A stretch of DNA of 64,000 bases, from contig NW_024881857.1 in assembly GCF_019059575.1 (NCBI RefSeq), forward strand, positions 1-64,000, in the 5' to 3' direction. Position 1 is the stretch's first letter. The number at the start of each line of letters is the position of its first letter. The translations under genes were made by a program, and so were the position numbers. The DNA is from Amphibalanus amphitrite (taxonomy: Eukaryota; Arthropoda; Thecostraca; Balanomorpha; Balanidae). The notes below the pieces were generated by a model, which had not been told where the DNA came from, ran no database searches, and saw only the letters and a list, made by a program, of their open reading frames with translations. Shown here piece after piece: positions 22,946-34,519 of this stretch.

Positions 22946-23137
22946 TACCGGCGGTTCTACATGCGCATACCAAGGCTTTTTGCATCTGTAATGTCGAGGA
23001 AAAGCTCAATTTCTTTTACTTATCTAATTGACATCCAATATCTATGCACTAGGCACCTGCATATTTAGTGCGAAACCCCAGGAAATTCCCCACATATATT
23101 TAGCACCGCCCAGCTTTCCGTCATCACATTCACCACG

Positions 23138-23531
23138 CTAGGGGATCCTCAGCTTTCCCTGGAGGACGACGACGGCCTCTCCGTAGACGAGGACCCGCTG
23201 GCGGTCCCAGTCGACGGCCAGGCCCAGCTGGCCGGCCCTGGCCGAGCACTGGCGCGCCCACAGTCGCTCTGAGTCGAGCTGACGCGCCCAGTACGGCGCC
23301 AGCACCGTGTGTGCCGACCCCGTCACCGGGTCCTCGGGGATGCCAACCCACGGCGCGAAGTAGCGGCTCTGGAAGTCGAACTTGCCGCCGTCCTTCAGCG
23401 TGACGATGACGCCGCGTACCTCGCTGCCGTCGTGGAGCCGCGGCAGCTGGCCCACCTCCGGCTGAGGAGAACAGATCATAAGCAATAAAAATAAATAAAT
23501 AAATAGTTACATTAATAAATACATAAATAGA

Positions 23532-23566
<35 letters not shown>

Positions 23567-25768
23567 ACAAATAAATAAATAGAAATAAACAACTTGCATG
23601 CAACTAATCGACCTGTTTTTGAATGCTCATGCCTTGTTGTTTAATTGGACTTGAGGTTTAAGCATAAATGCGGCGACGATGACGTTATGAGCTACGAACG
23701 AACTAAGGCATCGTTGGTAAATACGTTAGTTTACCTGAGTATGATATGAGTCTTATCCTGAATAAAAGGGTTGGTTTCCATAGGGTGGTAAATTTTTTTC
23801 TCAGTGTACATGTAACTAGGTCACTCCCTGTAAGCCTGGCAAGTGGCAATCATTGCATTCCTTCCGCAATCGTGCTGCCTTGGTAACGGTAGGGCCTGAC
23901 GGGCACAGTCCATCCAAAATTCAAACAAATCAGGTGTTATCGCGGGCATTCAGAACGTCCATAGCGTTAAGCATGAATGGAATGCTGCAATTGCAACATT
24001 TCGTTTTGCGCAACAGGCCATGGTATGCACATTGCTCAAGCCGCGGGCGCTAAATGACACATCGCGACCCTGCAAGCATTCATTCCTGAGGAAATAAGAT
24101 ACATTATTTGATAAACATAACCGATAAATTGGTGCAGTTTTCCAAAAACATATATATTCAAAGTGTGAACGCATTTGACACTAAGGAATGTGAGGCAAGA
24201 CCTGCTGGCATCCGCTCTACACTACCTATGCATTACCATCCACAGTTCGCACCACATAATGCACATACCAGCCCAGCTTACGTCTTTAATCTTATTCGCA
24301 CACACCTACCTATGTAAGCCTTTCTACCCTCTATAGTCATATCAACGATATTTGGCATCGGATAGCTAAATAAAACAACCTTGACCATCCCAGTTGGCGG
24401 TTTTGCAGCATCCAGCAGCTGCCGCCCTAAGCACTGGAATGTACAGGTCTCGCGGGTTTTAGCGGTAGGTTTTGCACCTAGAAAATTTAGTGTACTTCAG
24501 GCTATATCTTCGTCGTCTTAAGCTTTTAAGTGTTGAAGATGCGATCGACTTGTTGGGTAACAAGCCGGCCATGATCGTGTAAAATGGCTTCATCGCAGAT
24601 CGATTAGTTTCTGAGATATAACCGGAAATGTAAAAGTGCAAAACCTACCGCTTAATTTCGCGAGACCTGTACGCCTTGTGACAACAATTTACCATCTCTG
24701 AACATTTCTCTGTGCAGCACGTCTTCATACCACACCGGGGCATGAAGACGTCTCTGTATCCCCTTTTCTCTCTGTCTCTGTATCTATCTGTCTCTCTGTC
24801 TCTGTCTCTCCCTCCTCTCCCTTTCTTTCTTCTCACCTTGAGCTCCTCCAGCTGCCGGACGGTGCAGCTGTCCTCCAGTCTCAGCAGCAGCTTCCCGGTC
24901 TCCTCCGACAGCTGGCTCTCGGCCACGGGCAGCTGCCCGCAGACAGCAGCGGCCAGCTGCGCGAACCGCTCGGCCGGCACCGGCTGCGGCGCGTTCAGCG
25001 GCAGCTCCAGCTCTATCCTGTCCTCGTCCCTGACGGCCGTCAGCCGCAGCTCCCAGCGCGTGACGAACGTCAGCTGCGGCTGCTTGTTACCCACCACCTG
25101 AGGACAGTTATACCGCCGATATATTATCACTGCACCGAGACCAGGCGATAGGTGTAACCAACCAACTGGGACGGGGCTTCTGGCAGTCCCCACAATTTGG
25201 GTGCATGTGACTAGAAGGCATTTTGTTTACCTCATGACTGTTATTTCTGGACTTCTTTGGGCTCGAAAAGACTAAAAATAATTCAGGGGTCTTTTACACT
25301 CTCTCGTGATGAAGGTTGGGGCAAATTGGACGGCCATTCGTAGCACTCTACAATCGGCATTCGCTAAAACGAAATAAAACATAGTCAAGTGATTTCACGC
25401 CTCCATCAATCCACTCCCCTTCCCTCAAGGATCATAGGTCACTACTGGAGGACGTTCCGGTCCCGGTCAAAGAACTGTACCTTGAAGAGGACGGCGGCGG
25501 CCGCCATGGTGCCGTGTCCACAGAGCTTCACCTCGGTGGTGGGCGTGAACCAGCGCAGGCGGAACGTGTCGGCCGTGTCAAACTGGTCTCCCTCGGAGAG
25601 GCGCGTCACAAACGCCGTCTCCGAGTGGTTCATCTGGGCGGCGATCCCCTGCAGGAGGACGTCCGGCGGCGACGGGTCCTCCAGCAGGCAGACGGACGCC
25701 GGGTTGCCGGCGAACGGCTCCGCCGTGAACGCGTTCACCGTGAACACCTCGATGGAGCCGCCCTCCAT
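23138..25768 (-). CDS. PBLD: Phenazine biosynthesis-like domain protein (PBLD), 3 coding exons
   Basis: PhzF-family isomerase-like protein, cytosolic in animals; its substrate is not settled. Coding exons on the minus strand: 25481-25768, 24837-25097, 23138-23461, all joined in phase 0 with GT/AG borders, giving 290 residues (human PBLD has 288). The N-terminal half has the GNPASVCLLE signature at residues 21-30, the PhzF catalytic-type glutamate in MNHSETAF (about residue 50) and LCGHGT near 82. The C-terminal half has RYFAPWVG and EDPVTGSAH (about 226-234). ATG at 25768 has a strong context (GCCATGG). A splice acceptor CTTGCAG precedes base 25804, so a non-coding first exon lies further upstream. 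Intron 2 contains a MITE and an AAAT microsatellite. Confidence 0.95.
23484..23592. repeat. AAAT/TTTA microsatellite
   Basis: About 100 bases of AAAT units with a few interruptions, in PBLD intron 2, close to the acceptor of the last exon. It generates a spurious IYLFIYLF frame on the minus strand. Confidence 0.95.
24441..24672. mobile_element. 232-bp MITE in PBLD intron
   Basis: Ends are inverted over about 37 bases with few mismatches: GTACAGGTCTCGCG at left, CGCGAGACCTGTAC at right, with AGCGGTAGGTTTTGCAC further in. TA on both sides may be the target duplication, which would fit a mariner-like MITE. A related end (CTACCGCTAAAACC then CGCGGGACCTGTAC) is seen at 32989-33018. Confidence 0.8.
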
Positions 25769-25804
25769 GGCGCACAGTGGGGACAGAATCGGCGGCGGCA
25801 GCAG

Positions 25805-26854
25805 CTGCAAGATTAACGAAAAGAACGGTATTGGTTGGAAGCTATTAGGTAACGGAATCTCGCAGGAAACACAATCTGACCTTGAAGACACTCGAGAATG
25901 TCAGCAAAAGCCGGGCCGCGGCTTCAATAGCGTCAGGGTTAAACGGTTCTTTGAAAATCTCGAGGCTTGCCGCTTATCTCAATGAAGGATATCGTCCAAT
26001 ACTGATAAGCGACATCCACATGGACTCAAGGCCCTATATACCAGGTAGGGTCGTCCGGCGATTCTACCTGATCGTGACGTCAGCTCATGACGTCATCTGG
26101 GGGCAAGTCTTGAAGTCCCGTTTAAGTCCTATGCAAATGGGCGATTTTTGAAGCGCTGTAGAACAAACTCTGCTTAAGCTAGCACAAAACTAAGTGCATC
26201 ATCGGAAAGCCGAGACATTTTTCTTCAAATTATCTAAGAAGCGTTTTTCACTAAACCGATCCTAGGTCAACTAGGTAAACCTAGATCCTAGGTTTCTCTA
26301 AACCTTCGTGTGACGTCATCTGTGCACTTGGACACACAGGGAGATAGGGGACGACATGGGCCTGCCAGCGATGATCTGCCACTGAAAACCGACTCAGGAT
26401 ACATGACCACCGACCTCAGCTGGATGGAGCACTTTGCAAACACGCAAATCCATCACCGTAATATGTAGTTTGTGCAGCTGACATTGATCTTAACTACCTA
26501 TTACAGTGAATTACACGCTCGAGGCCGTACTATTCGTCTGCAGCTGCGGAATAGGAACGTTACGTTCCTATATGAATGCAGTGAGAGGACGCACTCAACG
26601 CAGTACACCGCCTTCTCATCTGCATTCATCGAATCCAGCCTCTCGACGTAGTTTTCTCGGGTCCATGGAGACTGCGTAATGCGTAAGCGATTAATGCCAC
26701 CAATGGATGACATGTCAACCGGGCCGCACTATCACACTACACGTTGGATTGTCCTACGGGCTACGGACTAAGCATAGGATAGGAATAGGGAACAGTATTA
26801 GTAGGTTTACTATACTGTTACCTATACGTTACCTATACGGTTACCTATACCTAT
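25805..26854. other. Upstream flank of PBLD, no further coding exon seen
   Basis: Contains clustered CRE-like TGACGTCA words at 26075-26095, which could be promoter elements of PBLD, and direct repeats of CCTAGGT-type words near 26260-26300. No domain-bearing frame. Confidence 0.35.
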
Positions 26855-26862
26855 ATACCTAT

Positions 26863-28775
26863 TAGGGTGGTCCTTATTTCCATACAAAATTTTAATTTGT
26901 ATTTTTTCGCGTTTGCGCCCCCTGAAATGATGCCATTTGTCTAGAAACGTGGAAAAAGAGCAAAAAGAGCGAAATCGGCGGATGCTTTTTGGTGGCTCAA
27001 TGCATATTAACCCTCGTATGTGTAGGGGGTCGGATGGACCCCCATGGGTTTTCGCGAATAACTCACGGAAAAGCGGCCGATCACGACGAAACTTTCAGTG
27101 CCCTCGAGTTGATTAATTTTATACTTACTCTGAAAATTTCATGACCCTGACCCAAATGACCTTTGACCTGTGACCTATCTTTCGAGACCATGTTTGGCCG
27201 GAGTCGCGATTCAGCGTATGTCAGCTCTCATTATCCGCGCGTTTCTAGTCTTTTTGCGATTATAAACGTCCAAACATGTGAAATGATGTTCGTCCCATGC
27301 ATTACGGTGGGTGTCAAGGTCACCTGAACGTCAGGTCAGGTCATTGACCTATGATGACCTCGTGTCACTTTTCCGAGTTATACATGTTTCTAGGGCAGTT
27401 TTTCGGACTGATTTCGAATTTAGCATCCATTTGAACATTTACGAAGTAGTTTTAGTGCCTTTGTAACGTGTTACGACGCGATCAGTGGTAGTTGAGACCT
27501 ACTATGGGTAGCCGGCAGGACGCGTAATGGTTGACCTGACCTGACCTGACCCGACCTGGTCTAAATGCATGAAGACATCATATGTGATCAAAACTAGCAT
27601 GAAATTCGTGATCAGCACCCCAAAAAAACATGATAGCTTCGCTGTACGAAGCTCTTGTAGGTCCCGATTTTCCTGACCATTGGGTCATTGACCTGACCGG
27701 GAAGGTCAACCAATGACCTAGGACCTTAAATTGGATATCATCGGCTTCCGCTCGTCACGGGCAACACGCTCGTTTTTTTTTTTGCGCAAAGCTCTAGCGC
27801 GATCTGGAGCCAAACGGCAGAGGGGTCCAACCGACCCCCCTCCCCACCCACACACACACACACGTCAGACGTTAGACGTAAGCGGAAAGTTGCGGCGTGA
27901 TGACCGTGGTTCGACCACGCTTTCGGGATGACAGAGTGCCTGTACCCATGCTGGGGCCAGGTCTCACGGCTCCGCGAAGTGGTGACGATTCGGAGCTACT
28001 CGAGGTTATGCTTTCCAGCTCCACTTGGTCGGCTGCCGCCCGCGCCTACTCCGACGCCTTGCTCCTCCTCCTCTCTTCGGCGTCATCCCTCCTCCTCTTC
28101 CTCTTTTCTTGGGAATGGAGCGCCATGCCTGCCTCTGTCATTCTATCCCGTCTCTCTGGCTCACGTTGGGCGAGAAGGAAGGCGCTATTTTGAACGCTCA
28201 CCCCTTGTGCTGAGTGGGAATCCTAGCCCTGGCCCAGAACTCCTCTACTTTCTCTAACGTCCGGTTGGCCGCTTCCCGGACCGTTTCCTAGAGGATGTGG
28301 TGGCGGTGGAGGAAGTAGGCGAGAGATTGGCCGCGGGATGGGAGATTGCATAGGCGGTGGGGGGAGGGGGGGGGTTCACCGGAGCACCGTACCCCCTTTA
28401 ATTTTATCATTTTAACATAAGCGCTATGGGCGTTGCAGAGAAAGAATGGGACCAAAAGTCGGCAGTGCCCCCCCCCCCCCCCTAATTGAAGGTGTTCCGC
28501 CGCTACTGGGAACTTGGAGCCAAGGGGTTCATCACTGGGGGACACCATTTACCCAGAAGTTTGCGTGACAATCGTTACACCTGAGGAAGAGGGAACGAAC
28601 ATTGATCGACGAAACGGACATTGAGCCAACATGGACGAACGAACGAGTGTTGAGCTACCAGTAAATAATGAAGTAGGGATCTGAAATTTTGACAGACATG
28701 TTTTTTCGTTAAACGGCACCGATTGAAGGGGCGCAAGATATCCAAATACGATTTTCGAAAATAAGGACCACCCTA
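26863..28775. mobile_element. 1.9-kb DNA transposon with TAGGGTGGTCC ends (8-bp duplication)
   Basis: Begins TAGGGTGGTCCTTATTT and ends AAATAAGGACCACCCTA; flanked by identical ATACCTAT at 26855-26862 and 28776-28783. The interior is largely a TTAA-type repeat (27007 onward), so the element proper is short and non-coding. TAGGG ends and the 8-base duplication place it with hAT-like elements. Confidence 0.88.
27007..27860. mobile_element. TTAA-type repeat copy nested in the TAGGG element
   Basis: Starts TTAA then CCCTCGTATGTGTAGGGGG. Matches 10407-13274 except that it lacks the fold-back insertion, and thereby documents the empty site. The right end runs into a CA microsatellite (27845-27862), so its border is uncertain. 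Confidence 0.65.
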
Positions 28776-28783
28776 ATACCTAT

Positions 28784-30766
28784 ATATACGTTACCTATAC
28801 GGTTACCTATACGTTTCTAAATATGTACGCATTACACTATACCATACTATATTAACTACATCTCTAGGCCTCGAAGCTCATTGCGGCGGCTGCACAGATG
28901 CCCTTTTTAATTTCAAGTTAATTATGTTCAAATTCAAGCATTCGTGATTGTTTGACGTTCATAGAAATGCACATGACTGACATGAGCTGATATCACCCGC
29001 GACCAGGAAGTGATCTTCAGCATGTACATTGTACATACATGCCTATAATACATGATAGCCAATGAAATTGCAGGGGATACGAGTGCATGACTCAATAAAG
29101 AGTACGAGTAAAATCGCATTATAAACGGATTTTCTATTGCACGTAGCATTGCGATTTGTTCCTGATTACGTATTTTGCTCATTTATCCCCGGCAAGTGAA
29201 TTTGGCCTGGTTACAGACAGCAATACTGCCTTGTGACTGACCTTCAGATAGTCCCGCGACTGGTGGCTGCGCTCCGACAGTGCGGGTGTCTACAGATTGC
29301 GGAGAGGACCGCTGGAGGCCAGGACCCGTGCGACAGTGTCGTCTGGTCGGGACAGATCCCCCGACTTTGAGGGCGTCTGGCAGTGACAGCGGCCAGCGGC
29401 GGATCCAGATCGGGGAACCCGGGAGACGGGTCCTCCCCTCAAATACACAGCCACACAGGCCAGATCGGTCGGTGGTCAGATTCCGCGGCTGGTGGCATGG
29501 TTTTGCAGCCCCTGTGATGCAGCTGATACAGGCGAGATGGCGTCCTGAATTCAAGAATGCGGCTGCCGCCGAATGACGCGTTACGGCGTGTGACGAGTGA
29601 CGCGTTAGACATCTTGGAGTGTTAATTAACATATGAACAGGGGACGACGAAATTTTCCACGCTGTGCCTCACCAGACATAGATAAACTTCACTACATAAA
29701 CATAACTCCGGAACTTTAAGATGTATGTCCACCTGTTTAAAGGTGAGGAACATTTAATCTTTGGTGGCTTGTGTTACCTAGTGGATAACTGTTTTACTAA
29801 TTGTGTCGTAATAATTGTTGACCAATGATCACCATTCAAATGCCTTTTTTTGTGAAAATCCGCGAGAGAAATTATCTCGGATCATTGACCTATCATAATT
29901 CATAATTGATAAGTACCTATAGGTCAATATATATTATATAGGTCATTTACCTATATGTATATAGGCCAATGTCTGGGATATATTTGAGTATAGACATTTG
30001 ATAATGTCTATTGTCTATATAGGCTTCGGTCTTATTTAGTTTTTTTAGACTAAATTTGGTCTGATATCTGAAGTCTGGTAAGACATTTGTGAGTCATTAT
30101 TGGCATTATCAGTTTTTTCCTCTCCATAGTGTCAGAGCTGTCTCAATTTTGAAATGTCAATCGACATACTAGCCCAGCGAACTCTTTTATCACAAACACT
30201 GACAAAACGTAATCTTGGTACAGATAAAAGGTTTAAGTGTGTAATGAAATATGCAGTGACAGAGAAACTAGCAGTGCCGCGCTACCTCAATAGTCCATTT
30301 TCACTTCAAGCTGACCCGAGTACCTAAGCAATAAACGAGCTGCCGCGCTAATGGATAATCGATGGTCTTTGTTTTGGGATCCACAATCCAGCATCAATCT
30401 TCGCGACAATGGTCAATGATGGATGAGAAGCGAACAAACAACTTCAGGTGTGTTACCCAAGTCGGAAGTGTGCGTGATTGATTTAACATTTCAGTTCAGT
30501 TTAGGACTTTATTTTGATTACGCAGCGAACGAAGCGAGCGGAGTCTTACGTAGAATAATGGAAATTTCTGAGTATGAGCGGCCGGCCGTGGTTACGCTTT
30601 TGCGACGCTTATTCTTAGCAACCACTTGACCGATTTACATGCGGTAATTTTTGTAGGGTAGCTTCATTCCTTCTACCAAGTATTGGACTATTCCCGATGC
30701 ATGTGGGTGACCCCTTATGCACGTGCCACGTGCAAAACGAAGAGGTGTCAGTTTTGTAACAATTGC
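28784..30766. other. Intergenic stretch, no gene seen
   Basis: AT-rich, with short direct repeats of ATAGGTCA-like words at 29930-30010. A GC-rich patch at 29240-29560 gives open frames on both strands but no recognisable domain. Confidence 0.45.
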
Positions 30767-31150
30767 AATATCTCGGTAACTTCTGGGCCGATTACGCTAA
30801 AACTTGGCATGTATGTAGGCACCCATTAGGCAATGCATTTGCATGTGCCACAGTTGGGGTGCTGCTGCACTTGCGCACGTGCAGGGGTCGATTCCAGATC
30901 TCGAGAACGGCTGGACCAATTGCGCTCAAATTTGGTACGCGGTTAGGACCGGTTAGTAGGGTGTCGTGCAAAAGTCAGTTGGAACCCATTTTGCTCGTGC
31001 GCACGTGCAGGGTGCCGCTTCCAGATCTCGAGAACGGCTGGGCCGATTGTGCTCAAATTTGGCACATCGCTAGAGACCGGTTAGTAGGGTGCCGTGCACA
31101 AGACAGTTGTAGATACCCCCTCGCGATTTCGCACGTGCGAGGCCCACCCT
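30767..31150. repeat. ~127-bp tandem repeat, three copies
   Basis: CCAGATCTCGAGAACGGCTG occurs at 30894 and 31021 (period 127), and a more diverged copy starts near 30767 with CTCGGTAACTTCTGGGCCGA. CTCGAGAACG is also the start of the TTAA-type repeat bodies. Confidence 0.8.
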
Positions 31151-31925
31151 CTCGCTCGCTCCGTTGGTCGCCCCAAAAGGCGTTATGCTGGTATTATTTA
31201 AAAATTTGGATCATTTATGAAAAGTACAGTTCATTTTTCTACTGGTCCAAAACATTTATTTATCTGCTTTGTTTTTGTTTTGTTGGGTTAGGCCCTTTCG
31301 GTCGACAAGACCATTGCAGAGCTGGAAGGATGATAGGAATTAGGGGGAGACATTGGTCTGGGCAGGCACCCTAGTGAGTCGCCGGGGCTGAGCCCGTCCA
31401 GAGGACAGGCCACCCAGCCCCAAGGCACTCACTGCACCCGGCTATTTATCTGCTTTTCCCTGAAGTAATTCATTGAAAAATAAGTTAACAGGTGAGTGAG
31501 TACTCATGCCAAATTTGCTCCCTTACCATGGCAACCTGAGGTTGTTTGGTAACCGCGACCTTTCCTCAGAGCTGCGGTTACTAAATTCATTTAATCGCCG
31601 CTTTTTTGTCGGAAGCGTTTTACCCGGTTTACATAGCCTTGCACGCCTTGCGCTGGACCTTCATTCTTGGCAACAGCTGTGACGCCTGCCGATCAGTTCT
31701 AGAACTAGTAGTTTTGTGACCCGTCGCCAGTCGCGCAGGCCCAGCTGCTTGGGTGACGCATGTGTGAAGCTCGCTCTGATTTCGCCCACAATTCACATCC
31801 CGTTGTTCATAAAGACTATACGTGTACGCCGTACGGTGTAGCCAGATAATATCTATAAGAATCTTGACCGAACACCATGGCATGCCATGGGCAAAATAAA
31901 TGCGTACGTTGATAATCATGGAGTT
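31151..31925. other. Intergenic stretch, no gene seen
   Basis: No recognisable coding, RNA or repeat structure beyond short frames. Confidence 0.4.
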
Positions 31926-32790
31926 TTAACCTTCGCCCCAGTGGGGGGGGGCCGGGGGGGGCATATGTTATGTATTGCACCCTGTCGCGTTTTTTGCGTG
32001 TGAATAAAAAACCGCGGCGCGTAGCGCTGCGCTGCTTGGGATGGCTTTTTGTACATCAATTTTGGACAATGTGTGAAATTTTTTACCCCAGGTCATGTCA
32101 GGTCAGGTCACCAGGTCAAGTTAAAGAAAACAGTTCACTTTCCTGAAATTAGTATTTTGCTATTGATTTATGATTTTTTATGCTCAAAATGATCATGAAA
32201 GTAAAACCTTTTTGTAAAAACAATTATTTTCTATATTTTAATATAGGACGAACTATATTCTATGTAAAATAATGTTTGAGGCGGAGCTTATTACGCGTTG
32301 ACCAATCATATCGCGTAATTCAAACCTACGCATACTGCATTGGCTGTAAGCAGCATGCTGATTGGCTGACGATGACGTGGCTGCATTCCTGTGCAAGGCA
32401 CGCATTCCTCTGCAAGGCACTCTTTTCGGAACGAGAAATTGAATATCTTCGTCTAGGGTGATCGTTGAGCCGTAAAAGCTCTTGATTTGTGCTAGTCTCA
32501 GCTCAAGCTACGAAACTGCTATTCCAGTTCAAAACCCCATGTTAAAAGTGAACTATTTCCTTTAACTGACCAAGCCTAAAAAAGTTTGCAATCATGTCCA
32601 GCCTGCATGGTGTTTCGGTGTAGCTATGACGAGCATTCTTATTTTTTCTGAGGTGAGGTCACTTGGCGTGACCTGGTGACCTGACCTAAGGCGACCTTGG
32701 TCTGAAATTTTTACAACATGTGCGGAAAAGATGCACGAACAGGTGTGCCAAAAACCGCAGGGGGTGTTCAAACACCCCCCCCCCCGGCCC
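31926..32790. mobile_element. Probable diverged TTAA-type repeat
   Basis: TTAA at 31926-31929 followed by a C/G-run hairpin, an AGGTCAGGTCA block at 32097-32110 and a second TGACCT block at 32670-32690, ending in a C-run near 32775-32786. Segments (GCGGCGCGTAGCGCTGCGC) resemble the right part of copy B. The right end lacks a TTAA. Confidence 0.45.
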
Positions 32791-33126
32791 GGCGCGGGAT
32801 AGAATAGAAACCGATTCTAGCCTCTACGCAGGCTGCCACTCTAACCTTCCTCTCCCCACTTTACGACACAACTCACGTGCCTCATATCTCGCCTGGAGCG
32901 TGTCGTAGGGCACGCTCGCGAGTAACTGGGCGGAGTAAATGGTCACCGATACAGAGGCGGAACTAGTTGCCCTCCCGCTCGCCGAGCGACCTACCGCTAA
33001 AACCCGCGGGACCTGTACATACATACCGAAACGGCATAACCCAACAAATAAAGACTTCGCCTATGAGCTTCTCTGACCTGTTTATTGAGCACACGCACTG
33101 CTCGCAATGAATTCGTGGCTACATAT

Positions 33127-33306
<180 letters not shown>

Positions 33307-33481
33307 GTCGACTTTCGTCACTCCTCGTATAAATAAAACGATCAGGATATTGCCAACGAGTACTGACAATGCGCACAAGAATGAGTGGACACACATACGG
33401 ACACAAATCACCATGGGCATCCTCCCTAAGCTCAGAGGAGGTCCTCCATGTGTTCAGAGTCAGGGTATATTGAGTGAAAGC

Positions 33482-34519
33482 TCAGAGTAGCTCCTCTCTG
33501 ATCCAATAGAGCACGGTGCCGGACCGCGTCGACTCTGGGTGGATCCAGGGACTGTGGTCGAAGCCGCCAGAGCCGTGGAACGTCACCATGGTGCCCCACC
33601 AGCTGGAACCGGGCGAGGCGGACGTCGTCAGAACGGCAGGCTGTCCACCGGCGGTGTTCACCCACGGCATGCGCCGCTCGATGCCGTTGTCGTGGTAGTT
33701 CCATCCGTTGAACTTCCTGACGACGGCGACATCCGTCTGCGACGGTGACTCGTGGACGAAGCTGTAGCTGCGCGGGGCGAGCCAGACGCCGCCCCACTGC
33801 TGGCGGCCCCTCTCCGCCTGCGTCTCGATCCTGTAGGCGAACCTCCTCCCGGTGCCCAGATCACGGATGGTGTCAGCGTAGTGCAGGATGGAATAGTTTT
33901 CGGTGAGTGACGGCGAGCTGTGGTTCCGACTCAGGACGCTGAGGACGTCCCAGCCGGCCCTGGAGACGGCCGTCAGCAGCAGCGTCCAGCCGCCGCCGTC
34001 GTGGCTGAAGTCGCAGTAGACCGGCACCGGCATCCCGGTGAACCAGTAGACGCCGTCCTGAGGTGCGCCGCCCTGGTCCCGCAGCTGCAGACAGGAGCGG
34101 GCGCAGGCGAGCACCTCCGGTCGCTGGTGGGGCGCTTGGTCCGCAGGCAGCGGGGTAGGGGCCTTAGAACACGTTAGCTCCGGCTCCGGCTCCTGATGCG
34201 ACGCTGACTCCTGCTCCAGCTCCGAGCTTAACTCCGGCGGCTGGACTGCTTGCCGTTCCTGCAGCAGGCTGAGCTTAACCTCAGCTAGGTCTCGCTCAAG
34301 TGCATCTATTCTGGTCTGCAGTTGACTGGAGTCTGACAGGAACGGCGGCCGCCAGTGATCCAGAGCGTTGGAGACGGCCCTCTCCATTGCCAGTGAGAGC
34401 TCTCGGGTCAGCTGGGCCAGAGGTGAGGCGCCGTGGGAAGTTTCATGGTCCGCTGAGGACATAGTTGTACCCCAGGTCAGAGACAATGTCAAACTGAGGT
34501 AAAGCGGTGGAAGCCGCAT
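33482..34519 (-). CDS. Secreted fibrinogen-like domain protein, intronless
   Basis: A single 345-residue frame. The ATG has A at -3. Residues 1-20 are hydrophobic and look like a signal peptide. A coiled-coil candidate follows around residues 68-92 (LQTRIDALERDLAEVKLSLL). After an acidic, proline-rich linker a fibrinogen-like fold begins: CARSCLQLRDQ, then VYWFTGMPVPVYCDF and GGGWTLLLTAVSR (about residues 157-185), ending in HSPWIHPESTRSGTVLYWIR. The C-x-C pairs and GGWTL core mark the FReD/intelectin-like superfamily, in which invertebrate members often bind sugars in innate immunity. Signal peptide plus coil suggests a secreted oligomer. The ligand is unknown, and the C-terminal calcium/ligand site is not of the classical ficolin type. 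Base usage is GC-rich as in the other host genes. Confidence 0.82.
   Translation of the reverse strand: MRLPPLYLSLTLSLTWGTTMSSADHETSHGASPLAQLTRELSLAMERAVSNALDHWRPPFLSDSSQLQTRIDALERDLAEVKLSLLQERQAVQPPELSSELEQESASHQEPEPELTCSKAPTPLPADQAPHQRPEVLACARSCLQLRDQGGAPQDGVYWFTGMPVPVYCDFSHDGGGWTLLLTAVSRAGWDVLSVLSRNHSSPSLTENYSILHYADTIRDLGTGRRFAYRIETQAERGRQQWGGVWLAPRSYSFVHESPSQTDVAVVRKFNGWNYHDNGIERRMPWVNTAGGQPAVLTTSASPGSSWWGTMVTFHGSGGFDHSPWIHPESTRSGTVLYWIREELL

Noticed and set aside
29183-29632. 149-codon minus-strand frame
   Set aside because: No recognisable domain, and the opposite strand is equally open; composition artefact.
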